64,000 bases of DNA from Bradyrhizobium sp. (GCF_016219575.1 NZ_JACRMG010000010.1:1-64000), one strand, 5' to 3'. Positions 1 through 8,996 are shown, numbered from the stretch's first letter. Translations and numbers: made by a program. The notes: generated from the letters alone by a model not told the origin.

Positions 1-115
1 GCCCCCTTCGGCAATAGCACTTCCATAAAGCTCGGTTGTCCGGTCTGCTTCACTGCCATCGCGATCTCCCAAGGCCACGTCTCAGAGAATCACAATCGCC
101 GAATTACGCAACAGG

Positions 116-247
116 CCCCCTGTGGGAGAGGGTCGCTTCGCGTAAGCGAAGCGGGGTGAGGGGTCTCTATCCCCGGAGACAGACCCCTCATCCGTCGCGC
201 ATCTGTCGATGCGCGCCACCTTCTCCCACAAGGGGAGAAGGGAAGAG
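116..247. repeat. Palindromic intergenic repeat, family A (copy 1)
   Basis: This is an imperfect long inverted repeat whose outer arms read like 'ctccccttgtgggagaggg' against its complement, with inner hairpins such as gcttcgcgtaagcgaagc. A close copy lies at 2481-2652, on the other side of the octapeptide gene, and a diverged one at 47972-48091. The first 115 bases of the window show no recognisable gene. Confidence 0.8.
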
Positions 248-411
248 AAGTGCGGCATCTCGCCTTAACGTCGCGGTATGGTTAATCAATTCCTGCCTTT
301 ATTCATAAAGTTCCAATGACCTGAAATTAACCAGGTTCCGGCTAGCCTTTTCCCGGGCGATACGGCTGCAAGAATGCGGCCCTGGTTCGCCCGGGGGATG
401 AAGAACTCATC

Positions 412-2469
412 ATGACGTCCGCAGTCGCAGGGCTGTCCGCCAGCCAGATCGCAAGGCTGTCGCTGTCGGCGGTGTCGCGCTTCACCAGCGCCGACATCAA
501 GTCGATGAGCGCATCGCAGGTTTCCGGCCTCACCGCCGCGCAGCTCAACCTGCTGTCGCCTTCGGCGATCAAGTCGTTCTCCGCCCAGCAGCTCAACGCA
601 ATCTCCTACAACACCTTCCTCGCGCTGACCGGCACGCAGACCTCGTTCCTCACCGCCAACCAGGTTTCCGGCCTGTCGCCGAACCAGGTCCGCGCCTTCA
701 CCGCGCAGCAGCTCAACGCGCTCGATTCCACCGACCTCAACGCGCTCAACGTCACCGCGCTGACGGCAAACCAGGTGCGCGGCCTCTCCACTGCCGCCAT
801 TGGCCGCTTCTCGGCGAGCCAGGCCGATGCGCTGATCTCGGCGAACAGGGGCGCGCTGACCTCGGCCCAGACCAAGGCGCTGACGGTGACCCAGCTCAAC
901 GGGCTCTCGCAGGCCGCGCTGCGTTCGCTGGATGCGAGCGCGCTGACCACCTCGCAGCTCGCGGGCCTCTCTGCGACGACCGTCGGCAATTTCTCCGTCG
1001 CGCAGTTCCGCTCCTTCTCCACCAGCCAGATCGGCGTCTTCACGGGATCGCAGACCGGCAACGTCGCCGCCACGGTGGTGAGCTCGCTTTCCAATCCGCA
1101 GGCGGCCGCACTTTCCGCCTCCGCGCTGTCGGGCCTGTCGCAGTCCGCCATCGGCGGTTTCTCCGCCGGCCAGATCAGGGCGCTCTCGGTCGATGCGCTC
1201 AACGGCCTCTCCACTGCGCAGATCGGCGGCTTTTCCACGGCGCAGACGCAGGCGCTCGGCGCGAGCCAGCTCAACGGGCTGAGCCAGGCCAACCTTTCGG
1301 CGCTCAAGGCAAACTCGTTCACCAGCAGCCAGCTCTCCGGACTCGGCACCGCGATCGCGAAACTCAGCGCCGCGCAATTCAACTCGCTGTCGCAGAGCCA
1401 GCTCTCCGGCCTGTCGACCGCCCAGGTCAGCGCCCTCAGCGCCGGCACGGTGAGCGGACTTGCCAACGCCACCCTGCAGAAATTCTCGGCCTCGCAGACC
1501 GCGACGCTGCTGGCCTATCAGGGCGCCAGCCTCTCTGTCGACCAGATCTCCTCCTTCAGCGCCCCGCAGCTCTCCACCACCACGCTGGTCGGCTCGGCGA
1601 ACGGGCTGCAGTTCAATCTCTCCTGGGGCGCCAGCGTCGCGAACGCGCCGGCCGGTTTCAGGAACGCGGCGATTGCCGCGGCGGCGGGACTTTCGGCGGA
1701 GCTGTCCAACAAGGTCGTGATCAACATCCAGATGGGCTATGGCGAAGTCGGCGGCAGCGCGATCTCGCCGGGTGCGGCCGCCTCGAGCGGCACCTTCTCC
1801 GGCGCCGTGAGCTACGCCACCCTCACCAACGCGATCAAGAGCTACGCCGGCAATTCGACGGTGCAGGCGAAGGCCGCCGCGAGCCTTGCTGCCAATAACC
1901 CGACCTCCGGCAGCTTCGCGATCGCGCGCGCGGAAGCCAAGGCGCTCGGGCTTTCCGGTGCGAGCGCGCAGCTCGACGGCTATGTCGGCCTGTCCAGCGC
2001 GATCGCCTTCCAGTTCAACCAGAAGCCGGTGGCCGGCAAGTTCGACGCGATCGGCGCCTTCCAGCACGAGTTCACCGAGGTGATGGGTCGCGTCGGCTCG
2101 GTCGGCAACGCGTTCGGTAGCGGCGTCTATACCGCGCTCGACCTCTATCGCTACACCTCCACCAACAACGCCAATCCGCAGGCCGGCTCGCCGATCCGCG
2201 CGCTGAGCCAGCAGAGCGGCGACGTCGCCTACTTCTCGATCGACAACGGCCTCACCAATCTCGGCGGCTTCAACGCCTCCGACGGCACCGCCGGCGACTA
2301 TGGCGACTGGAACGCCAGCATGGGTCCCGATCCGTTCGGCTTCTCCTATCCCGGCCTGATCGAGAAGATGTCGGGCAGCGACATCGTCACCATGGCGGCG
2401 ATCGGCTGGAATCTGACCTCCACCGGCGTCACCCACGCCCGCGCCGCGCAGGCCTACGCGCTGGTGTGA
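412..2469 (+). CDS. Octapeptide-repeat protein with C-terminal metalloprotease-like domain
   Basis: This 685-residue protein has two parts. Residues about 8-393 are some 45 tandem octapeptides of the form L/F-S/T-x-x-Q-I/V/L-x-x (for example LSASQVSG-like units), with occasional five-residue units. Residues about 400-670 resemble the secreted NF038122-type putative metalloproteases, with the motif AFQHEFTEVMGR at about 549-560. The zinc motif reads HExxE rather than the usual HExxH, so activity is uncertain. There is no N-terminal signal peptide; type I secretion, as in other repeat-rich rhizobial proteins, is possible but is inference. A purine-rich stretch (gggggatgaag) precedes the ATG. 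The gene stands alone between two copies of the same palindromic repeat. Natural partners and substrate are unknown. Confidence 0.75.
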   Translation: MTSAVAGLSASQIARLSLSAVSRFTSADIKSMSASQVSGLTAAQLNLLSPSAIKSFSAQQLNAISYNTFLALTGTQTSFLTANQVSGLSPNQVRAFTAQQLNALDSTDLNALNVTALTANQVRGLSTAAIGRFSASQADALISANRGALTSAQTKALTVTQLNGLSQAALRSLDASALTTSQLAGLSATTVGNFSVAQFRSFSTSQIGVFTGSQTGNVAATVVSSLSNPQAAALSASALSGLSQSAIGGFSAGQIRALSVDALNGLSTAQIGGFSTAQTQALGASQLNGLSQANLSALKANSFTSSQLSGLGTAIAKLSAAQFNSLSQSQLSGLSTAQVSALSAGTVSGLANATLQKFSASQTATLLAYQGASLSVDQISSFSAPQLSTTTLVGSANGLQFNLSWGASVANAPAGFRNAAIAAAAGLSAELSNKVVINIQMGYGEVGGSAISPGAAASSGTFSGAVSYATLTNAIKSYAGNSTVQAKAAASLAANNPTSGSFAIARAEAKALGLSGASAQLDGYVGLSSAIAFQFNQKPVAGKFDAIGAFQHEFTEVMGRVGSVGNAFGSGVYTALDLYRYTSTNNANPQAGSPIRALSQQSGDVAYFSIDNGLTNLGGFNASDGTAGDYGDWNASMGPDPFGFSYPGLIEKMSGSDIVTMAAIGWNLTSTGVTHARAAQAYALV

Positions 2470-2480
2470 TGGTGCAATCA

Positions 2481-2652
2481 CCCTCTCCCCTTGTGGGAGA
2501 GGGTCGCTTCGCGGAACGCGAAGCGGGGTGAGGGGTCTGTTTCCGCGGATTGAGTCTCTGCCGTAGCGTTCGTGTTTGCGGATAGAGACCCCTCATCCGT
2601 CGCGCATCTGTCGATGCGCGCCACCTTCTCCCACAAGGGGAGAGGGGAAGGA
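2481..2652. repeat. Palindromic intergenic repeat, family A (copy 2)
   Basis: Second close copy of the repeat at 116-247. It shares the gcttcgcg...cgcgaagc inner hairpin and the 'cccctcatccgtcgcgcatc' right half. It starts 11 bases after the stop codon of the octapeptide-repeat gene. The central part is longer than in copy 1. Confidence 0.8.
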
Positions 2653-2689
2653 GAGACGCGGAAGCACTTTCATTTCTTTTTTCAGACAG

Positions 2690-3187
2690 CCTGCGCGACG
2701 ACACGGCTTCACGTTCCCGCGGCGGGTTTTTTGCCCGGGGCTTGTTTCGTCGGCCCTCGCGAAGCGTGGAGGGCGCAGGGAAGGCCGGGTGCCGGCGGCA
2801 CCCGCAGAACCGTGTGCGAAGAAGTGCTACAGAAATGCACACGGGTTTGACAGGTACAGCCGGGACAACCCGGCCTTCCCCGCGCAATGGGCTTACGGCT
2901 TATACGTACTCTCCCCGGGGAACGGCCTGTCTTGCCCCCGTTGCCGGCGGAGAAATCTCCCCGCCAACGTAGCGCCAGGGTCGCGGCGCCAGGACCACAC
3001 GATTTCGCCGTACGCTGCGGCGTTTTCGTCAGGTGAAGAACACCCGACGCCGCAAGCGTCCATCGCAACCCGCACCCAAACGTACCGTGACGATCATGAT
3101 CCGCCCCTACCGGGGCGCGGGGTGAGCGGGTTGTGGCACAGATTTCCGAAAAATGGAAATCACGAATTGTTACGGAAAATCGAAAAC
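2690..3187. repeat. Long Bradyrhizobium-type non-coding intergenic repeat
   Basis: About 500 bases of GC-rich sequence with open frames on both strands but no ribosome-binding sites or consistent codon usage. From memory, very similar sequence recurs many times in Bradyrhizobium genomes and is often mis-called as small arginine- and proline-rich proteins. It ends with an AT-richer tail (about 3140-3187). It could be a repeat of unknown function or a structured RNA; coding is unlikely. Confidence 0.6.
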
Positions 3188-3223
3188 GGAGGGGTGGGTG
3201 GTGGTGGGAAACCGCGTAGCTCC

Positions 3224-3294
3224 GTAGGGCGGGTTAGCCGCAAGGCGTAACCCGCCGCCGGTCGGCGGATTACGCTACGCTAATCCGCCCTACG
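3224..3294. repeat. Palindromic repeat, family B (gtagggcggatta), copy 1
   Basis: A 71-base near-perfect inverted repeat: 'gtagggcgggttagc' at the left and 'gctaatccgccctac' at the right. The right arm contributes the TAG stop codon of the DUF2235 gene. A second copy is at 58187-58260. Confidence 0.85.
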
Positions 3295-4582
3295 CATCTT
3301 GCTCCGGCGGCGGCGTCGGCAAGTCGAAGATCCTGTACGTCCGGGGCATGTTGACCGGCCGGTAGTCCTCGCGCGCTTCGATGCGCTTGAGCACGGATTC
3401 GTGGATCACGGCGCCTTCGGGGATGACGCGCGGCTCGCAGCAGGGGATGTAGAAGCCGAGCAGCGTTTTCCGCTCCGGCCATTCCTTGTACTTCGCAGCC
3501 TTCGGCACGCATTCGAGCAGGCGCCAGGCGAGGTTCATCGAGTTGTGCGCATCCGCCTTGTAGTCGGGCGCGACATACTGGAACGGGCTGCCCTTGCGCT
3601 GGCGGCCCCAGGCGAGCTGGTTGACGCGCTGGGTGTTGACGGTGAGGCCGGCCTTGACGGCCTCGCCGATCATCCAGATCAGCGGATATTTCGAGACCTG
3701 GCTCCGTGCCTCCGGATAGCCGCCGCCGATATCGGCATGCACGCCGGCGAACCACACCTGCAATATGTCCTGCGCCTCGCCCTTCTCCGGGTCCTTCCAG
3801 GGATTGCTCAGGTAAGTCTGCGGGTCGTCCCATCGCTTGAGGCGGAACATGCAGCGCCGCTCGTCGATCGAGATCGCCTGGCGGAAGATCTTCACGCTGG
3901 GGTTCGCAATGGTGAAGGCGAGCTCCTCCAGCGAGGGCAAATAGAAGCGGTCCGCGCGCGGCACGATCACGCTCGCCACCGTGTCCCACACGCCGGTGAA
4001 ATGGATGGTGGGCGCGCGCGAGGAGGTGATGCGCGCGAACTGCGCGGCGTTGTCGAACTTGTTGACCGGCAGCGGCCCGTCGTCGTCGCCGGCGGCGCCG
4101 GCATCGGTGAGGACGCGCAGGTCGAGCCCCTGCGACGGCGTGTCGGAGGAGAACTGCTTGTAGGCGATCAGCCCGGAGCCGGCGAGATTGACCTGCTCCG
4201 GCGTGATCAGGCCAATTTTGTGGATCAGCCCCGCCAGCACCCGCACCGTATAGGCGCCGCGCGAGAATCCGAACAGATAGATGCGGTCGCCCTCCATCCA
4301 GTTGTCGACCAGGAATTCGTAGGCCGCGATCACGTTGTCGTCGAGCCCGTAGCCGGTGGCGAGCCCCAGGATGGCGTTGAAATCCTGCCGCAGCCTGTGC
4401 CAGACGTCCGGCCGCGACAGCGTGCCGACCCCGGGATCGTAATAGACGAGCTGGCGCGGCTGTGTCTTCGGCGTCTTGCGCAGGCAGCGATACAGCTTCA
4501 GCACATTGGAGATGTTCTCGCTGATCTCGTTGCCCGTGCCGTCGCACAGGATGACGATGTTGCGGCCGATGAAGTCGGTCAT
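3290..4582 (-). CDS. DUF2235 domain protein (predicted alpha/beta hydrolase)
   Basis: A 430-residue protein of the DUF2235 family, the fold used by Tle1-type phospholipase effectors of type VI secretion. The family opening (ILCDGTGN, residues 11-18) is present, and the nucleophile elbow GFSRG puts the catalytic serine at residue 107. There is no signal peptide or membrane segment. No VgrG, PAAR, immunity or other T6SS gene lies nearby, so it may be a stand-alone cytoplasmic hydrolase. The stop codon lies inside a palindromic repeat. It sits just downstream of the low-GC TIR/ATPase pair but has normal GC content, so it is probably independent of that pair. Confidence 0.85.
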   Translation of the reverse strand: MTDFIGRNIVILCDGTGNEISENISNVLKLYRCLRKTPKTQPRQLVYYDPGVGTLSRPDVWHRLRQDFNAILGLATGYGLDDNVIAAYEFLVDNWMEGDRIYLFGFSRGAYTVRVLAGLIHKIGLITPEQVNLAGSGLIAYKQFSSDTPSQGLDLRVLTDAGAAGDDDGPLPVNKFDNAAQFARITSSRAPTIHFTGVWDTVASVIVPRADRFYLPSLEELAFTIANPSVKIFRQAISIDERRCMFRLKRWDDPQTYLSNPWKDPEKGEAQDILQVWFAGVHADIGGGYPEARSQVSKYPLIWMIGEAVKAGLTVNTQRVNQLAWGRQRKGSPFQYVAPDYKADAHNSMNLAWRLLECVPKAAKYKEWPERKTLLGFYIPCCEPRVIPEGAVIHESVLKRIEAREDYRPVNMPRTYRIFDLPTPPPEQDA

Positions 4583-5001
4583 CTCTCCCCCCTTCTACCT
4601 GCTCGTCAGAGAGGGAGCCGCGAGCGACGAAGCAATCTCACTGCGGCACCCTCCCCCGGTGGGCTCAACCGGATATTGGCATGGTACCTGTAGTTGTATT
4701 TGAAGAAAACCGCCCCGCGCGGCATTATTGCCGCCTGTGCGAGCCGTTCCTTGTCTTTGCGTCGTCGATCAGATGCGCATTGTCGGCGCGGCGAGATCCA
4801 GTACTGCTGCCCAATCAGAGGTTAGTACCAGCCCGGTCCGTCCGCGTGGGCGCAAGCCGAGTAGCGAGCACCGTCGATATGATTGCGATCATGAGCACGA
4901 ATAGCGTCACCGCAAAGCCTATAGCCGCGATGCTGGTGGGACCGCTATTGGCGTTCGGAGGAAGAGTTCACTCAAACAAATAGGAGAAGTCGACCACTAA
5001 T
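4583..5001. other. Intergenic region without a supported gene
   Basis: About 420 bases between the DUF2235 gene and the low-GC pair. The first 80 bases look like a degraded palindromic repeat. A stop-to-stop frame on the minus strand at about 4815-4967 would encode a hydrophobic segment, but it lacks an ATG start in a useful position. Nothing else is recognisable. Confidence 0.5.
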
Positions 5002-6468
5002 CTAGATAACGTTCAAAGACTTCCAAAGCCCTCTATGAAGCATGATGCTCTCGCCCTCGTTAAATGACGAATGACGATTTCGATACTTGAAAGTGTAGTA
5101 GGTCGTTCCACCCCGTCTGTGCTGAATGTTTCCAAGCGCGCTGCAATTGAACAAGGCTTCCACAATCTCGTGAACGCGTTCGGCAGGTAGAGATTTGTTG
5201 GATGTCCCAGATGCGTCGATCAATTCGGCTAACTTGAAGTCTCGCTTCCTTAGCCGACCCAGCGCGCTTATCATGCGCGAGATTTCATCCGGAGTAGCGT
5301 AACCGCTAAGTTCATCTTGTATTTCGGGCAAGAAGTACTTTATCGAATAGTCGCGCAGACCTGATTTTATGGCACCAACGGACAGCCGCCCCACGCTCGA
5401 AAATTCTTGTATGTGAAACAGCAATCGTAGGAAATCACGCGGTGTGTGCCGTGTCATCTCCAGCAAGTACCGGCGTACGTCAGTATTGTCGATCTCAGTT
5501 GGAAAGAAAGTATCGAACAGGTCTGTTCTCACCTTCAAACTTCTAGATGCCCGAACGTTGGCAATCTCTATCAGCGCGGATTGTCTTGGTTCGCGAGGAT
5601 CGTGATACCAATCCAACTCAACTGCGTGGTCTTGGCGAGTCTTGTTCTTATTGGCGCCCGGTATCCGCTCATAAAGGTCGGTTCGACAAAGCAGGATTAT
5701 CTTCACGGGTACCCGATTGTTCTTGAAATCCAGGTTCAGCCGACCCACTTCGAAAATCAGAGCTGCAAGAGATTTGTACTGAACCTCGCGCGTTGTAAGG
5801 ACGTCATCAAGTCCGTCGATCAAGAGATAATGCATGTTGTCGCCACGCACGCCTCTTACGAGGCCTTTCAAACTTTCCACGAAGTCTGGAATGTCAGAGG
5901 CGGGTTTGGTTTCGGAGCCAGACCATGAGAACTCCGCTAACTTGCCTGGCAAAGAAAGACGAAAATTGTTCTTTGCGCTCATACGGACAATTCCTCCAGG
6001 CTCCGCTGCTGGTGAAAGCCCCATTTCTCGAAATGCCTTTATTGAATCTTCGAAAGCGTTGCGATCGGTGAGGCGAATATCTTTGTCGCGAGCCATCGAT
6101 TCAAGGACATAGATCAATATGATCCATGACCACGCCGTAGGAAATTTTGCTTCTGGCTCCGCATCTCCTCGAATGACTCTTGAGAAAGGTGTGAAAGGGA
6201 ACTCGGCAAGAGAAAGTGACTTTACGAAATCCGATCTGCTTGAATGAGTCAGAGCAATTCGCTCGGCTATCGACGACTTTCCCGCTCCCTTGTAGCCGAG
6301 AAACAAGTATTTTGCTCCATGCAGCGCCTCTTCGCTCGATGCTTTAAAGTCGATATGACCTTCAAGCAGAAGGCCTGGGTCATTCGATCGCTCGGCCTCC
6401 GCACTTGAGTAGCCGAATGCGATGTCTCTAAAATTTAGCGGCTTGCTGTTGGAATCTCGCTGGGACAT
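5002..6468 (-). CDS. P-loop ATPase, Sll1717-like family
   Basis: A 488-residue AAA/STAND-like ATPase. Visible motifs are the Walker A box GYKGAGKSS at residues 58-66 and the Walker B box YLLIDGLDD at 214-222, followed by a helical C-terminal region (about 300-488) that ends in a winged-helix-like stretch. The overall plan fits the 'P-loop ATPase, Sll1717 family'. It is the second gene of a pair: 22 bases separate it from the stop codon of the TIR-like gene, with GAAG upstream of its ATG. GC content is clearly lower than in neighbouring genes, which suggests horizontal acquisition. A role as sensor or regulator of the TIR-like effector is inferred from the pairing and from known TIR/NTPase defence systems; it is not shown by the sequence. 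Confidence 0.75.
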   Translation of the reverse strand: MSQRDSNSKPLNFRDIAFGYSSAEAERSNDPGLLLEGHIDFKASSEEALHGAKYLFLGYKGAGKSSIAERIALTHSSRSDFVKSLSLAEFPFTPFSRVIRGDAEPEAKFPTAWSWIILIYVLESMARDKDIRLTDRNAFEDSIKAFREMGLSPAAEPGGIVRMSAKNNFRLSLPGKLAEFSWSGSETKPASDIPDFVESLKGLVRGVRGDNMHYLLIDGLDDVLTTREVQYKSLAALIFEVGRLNLDFKNNRVPVKIILLCRTDLYERIPGANKNKTRQDHAVELDWYHDPREPRQSALIEIANVRASRSLKVRTDLFDTFFPTEIDNTDVRRYLLEMTRHTPRDFLRLLFHIQEFSSVGRLSVGAIKSGLRDYSIKYFLPEIQDELSGYATPDEISRMISALGRLRKRDFKLAELIDASGTSNKSLPAERVHEIVEALFNCSALGNIQHRRGGTTYYTFKYRNRHSSFNEGESIMLHRGLWKSLNVI

Positions 6469-6490
6469 GCTGCTTCAACGGTGAGGCTGG

Positions 6491-7225
6491 TTAGTATTCG
6501 TGCGTTTGCTTAAACGTGATAGTATCTTTGCCTTCCAAAAGCGGCTCATAGCCCCACCATTTGGCGGCAGCTTGAATAAAGCGTCTAGCAGAGCCCGGAA
6601 CCAAGCGAAGCTCTCGGTCCACATCTGCGTAGCGAATGACGCTTTGGTTCTGGCCGGAATTCCGTTCGCCCATCCACGATTGGATCAGAGCCTGACAGTC
6701 GACCGGATCGCTGCATAAAGGTTCGACAATTTCTTCTGCTTCGGTTCCGACTGCCTCGGTTGGCTGCAGGCGACCAGCCTTCAAGATCGCTTTTCGAATA
6801 CGACTACACGCCGGACCGAGTGCGGCATTTAGATTGGCATCCTGCCGGTCGGGATCGTAGGTTGCTGGCGTTACGCCTACCAAATCGGTAGGAAGGTGCA
6901 GGTCGTCCAATCCTCTTGGTACGATTAGAAAGCATCGGTCGCTACCGAGGCGACCTATAAACAACCCTAACTCAAAAACAACGTTGTCGCGGATAGTGCG
7001 TTTTTCCGCGTCTCGGATAGTGGTGACATCATCAGGTGCGAGTACAAAAATTCCGAAATCACTCTCATCTAGTTGGTCAATCAGAGACGCAAGCGATCCG
7101 CGGGAAAGCTTGAAAACGTCTTGGGTCCAAACTGTGGATTCGACGCTATATTCGAGGGCTTCCTGTGTGGCATAAGCCAGCTCTAATTGTTCAACTGATG
7201 AGCCAATGAAAACTCTTGGTTTCAC
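6491..7225 (-). CDS. TIR-like nucleotide-binding effector (PF10137/CAP12-type)
   Basis: A 244-residue protein with a TIR-like domain over residues 1-125. It starts with KPRVFIGSS, continues through SDFGIFVLAPDD (about 55-66), and carries RDNVVFELGLFIGRLG (79-94), where Glu85 aligns with the catalytic glutamate of NAD-cleaving TIR enzymes. The family is 'CAP12/Pycsar effector TIR' (PF10137). The C-terminal 110 residues are unassigned and may sense a signal or contact the ATPase. I chose the GTG at 7225 because GGGAG lies five bases upstream and the domain begins at once; an ATG at 7276 would add 17 residues but has no ribosome-binding site. It is the first gene of the low-GC pair. Likely role: abortive-infection effector depleting NAD (inference). 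Confidence 0.8.
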   Translation of the reverse strand: MKPRVFIGSSVEQLELAYATQEALEYSVESTVWTQDVFKLSRGSLASLIDQLDESDFGIFVLAPDDVTTIRDAEKRTIRDNVVFELGLFIGRLGSDRCFLIVPRGLDDLHLPTDLVGVTPATYDPDRQDANLNAALGPACSRIRKAILKAGRLQPTEAVGTEAEEIVEPLCSDPVDCQALIQSWMGERNSGQNQSVIRYADVDRELRLVPGSARRFIQAAAKWWGYEPLLEGKDTITFKQTHEY

Positions 7226-7413
7226 GTCGTCTCCCAACGGTTGGATTTGACGTTCAAAGTAATGCCGGCGGGGCATTACTGCAACCTAAGCGATTAGATG
7301 TTGTCGGGCGGCGGGTGTTGATCGGCTCCACGGGTTAGGAACTTAATCATTGAGCAAAGCCGACGATAGTGGGCGGCTGAGACCCATTGCTAGGATCGTC
7401 CGGCCCTGAGCAA

Positions 7414-7447
7414 CAAAAAAACGGCCGGGTCGTTTCCGACCCGGCCG
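7414..7447 (-). terminator. Intrinsic terminator of rpmB
   Basis: An 11-bp perfect stem (cggccgggtcg / cgacccggccg) with a four-base loop, followed on the minus strand by a run of seven to eight T. It lies 80 bases beyond the rpmB stop codon, in the right orientation, and also separates rpmB from the TIR/ATPase pair. Confidence 0.85.
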
Positions 7448-7526
7448 CTACAAACTCAACTCTGACGCCTAATCTCTCACGCCACTGGACGCTTACTCGC
7501 CCCAGTCAGCCCCAACCAAAATCCGC

Positions 7527-7832
7527 TCAGCTCGCCTGCTTCGCCGGCTGGTCGCCGAGCTTCTTCTCGATGGCGCGCTTCAGCTCCAGCGCCCGCGGCG
7601 ACAGCGCGGTGGCGCGGGCCTTCAGCAGATACGCATCGAGGCCGCCATTGTGGTCGACGCTCTTCAGCGCATTGGTCGAAACGCGCAGGCGCACGTTGCG
7701 GCCGAGCGCGTCCGAGATGAAGGTGACATTGCACAAATTCGGCAGGAAACGCCGCTTGGTCTTGATGTTCGAGTGGCTCACCTTGTGGCCCACCTGCGGG
7801 GCCTTGGCCGTCAGTTCACAGCGCCGCGACAT
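7527..7832 (-). CDS. rpmB: 50S ribosomal protein L28
   Basis: A 101-residue protein beginning [20 protein letters not shown], which is the classic alphaproteobacterial L28 N-terminus, followed by the conserved [20 protein letters not shown] stretch. It is a component of the large ribosomal subunit. An in-frame ATG 21 bases further upstream exists, but the family start is the MSRRC methionine, with GAGG about ten bases before it. It is a single-gene transcript ending at the strong terminator 80 bases downstream. Confidence 0.97.
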   Translation of the reverse strand: MSRRCELTAKAPQVGHKVSHSNIKTKRRFLPNLCNVTFISDALGRNVRLRVSTNALKSVDHNGGLDAYLLKARATALSPRALELKRAIEKKLGDQPAKQAS

Positions 7833-8098
7833 GATCGGAAAATCCTCTTCCATCCCCGCCCGTTACAGCGCGCGCGTCGCGCCCGCGGGGGTCCAAAATC
7901 TCGTCCATTTCCAGGAACGGGCGGACGTATAGGGGGCGGGGCACGCGGCGTCAAGGTTTTTGGCCGCGAAAATGCAGGGCAGGGAGGCGGTTTCCTTGGA
8001 ATTTCAGGGCCTTAACCCACCATATAAACGGCGCAATCGGCGCCGACATGGAAGGGGTCCATATTTTAGAGAGTTGCCCGTCCGGTTTTGCTGCTTAG

Positions 8099-8989
8099 AT
8101 GACCGTTAGCTCGCGCCCAGAACAGGACCCATCCTTGCCGATTCCGACCCGCGCCAAACTGCCGCGCCCGGCTGCCGCTTGGTGTGCGGCTGCCTGCGCG
8201 GCCGGGCTCCTGCTGCTGGCGCCGCCGGCGGCGGCGCAGGGCAAGCTCGAGGCGCATTACGAGGCCTCGCTCGCCGGGATTGCGGTCGGCCGGGGCACTT
8301 GGGGCATCGAGATCGGCGACGACTTCTATTCCGCCTCCGCGCAGGGCGCGACCGCGGGGCTCCTGAAGGCGTTCTCTAGCGGCACCGGCTCGGGTTCCGT
8401 GCAGGGCCGCGTCGTCAATGGCGCGCTGGTGCCGGGAAACTACACGGCAACCGTCAGCTCCAAGAAATCCGAGACCATCAATATCCTGCTCGGCGGCGGC
8501 AATGTGCGGGAGTTCTCCATCGTGCCGGAGCCGCCGGTCGATGCCGACCGCATCGTCGTCACAGACGCGCACAAGAAGGGCGTGGTCGATCCCATGACCA
8601 GCTCGCTGGTGCGCGTGCCCGCCAATGTCGAACTGTTGAGCCCCGAGGTCTGCCGCAGCGGCACATCCGTGTTCGACGGCAGGCTGCGCTACGACATCAA
8701 GCTCGATTTCAAGCGCATGGAAACGGTGAAGGCGGACAAGGGCTATCACGGCCCCGCCGTGGTCTGCTCCCTCTACTTCACGCCGGTTGCGGGCTACATC
8801 CCCGACCGGCCCGTGATCAAGCACCTCGCCAACGAGCGGCGCATGGAGGTCACACTGGTGCCGATCGCAGGCACGCGCATCCTGGTGCCGTTCCGTACCG
8901 TGATCCCGACGCCGTTCGGCCCCGCCGTGCTGGAGGCCACGCAGTTCAACACCACCGCGCTGCCGCCGCGGGTGGCGAAGACGCAGTGA
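8099..8989 (+). CDS. DUF3108 domain periplasmic protein
   Basis: A 296-residue protein with an N-terminal signal peptide (hydrophobic core at about residues 27-44, cleavage after AAAQG-like sequence near 47) and a DUF3108 domain covering the mature part. DUF3108 proteins are conserved beta-rich proteins of the proteobacterial envelope without a settled function. There is no clear ribosome-binding site before the ATG, so the start is moderately uncertain. It is followed immediately by a palindromic repeat and stands alone. Confidence 0.85.
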   Translation: MTVSSRPEQDPSLPIPTRAKLPRPAAAWCAAACAAGLLLLAPPAAAQGKLEAHYEASLAGIAVGRGTWGIEIGDDFYSASAQGATAGLLKAFSSGTGSGSVQGRVVNGALVPGNYTATVSSKKSETINILLGGGNVREFSIVPEPPVDADRIVVTDAHKKGVVDPMTSSLVRVPANVELLSPEVCRSGTSVFDGRLRYDIKLDFKRMETVKADKGYHGPAVVCSLYFTPVAGYIPDRPVIKHLANERRMEVTLVPIAGTRILVPFRTVIPTPFGPAVLEATQFNTTALPPRVAKTQ

Positions 8990-8996
8990 CATTCAC

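Noticed and set aside
286..2481. Long minus-strand open frame (731 codons) across the octapeptide gene
   Set aside because: It is an Arg/Gly/Ala-rich shadow caused by the high-GC periodic repeat on the plus strand; no ribosome-binding site or domain.
2572..3250. Several Arg/Pro-rich frames on both strands
   Set aside because: They lie in repeat families that are non-coding elsewhere; composition and overlap are typical of mis-called genes.
4815..4967. Minus-strand hydrophobic frame between the DUF2235 gene and the ATPase gene
   Set aside because: No ATG or GTG with a ribosome-binding site before the hydrophobic part; may be a remnant or chance.
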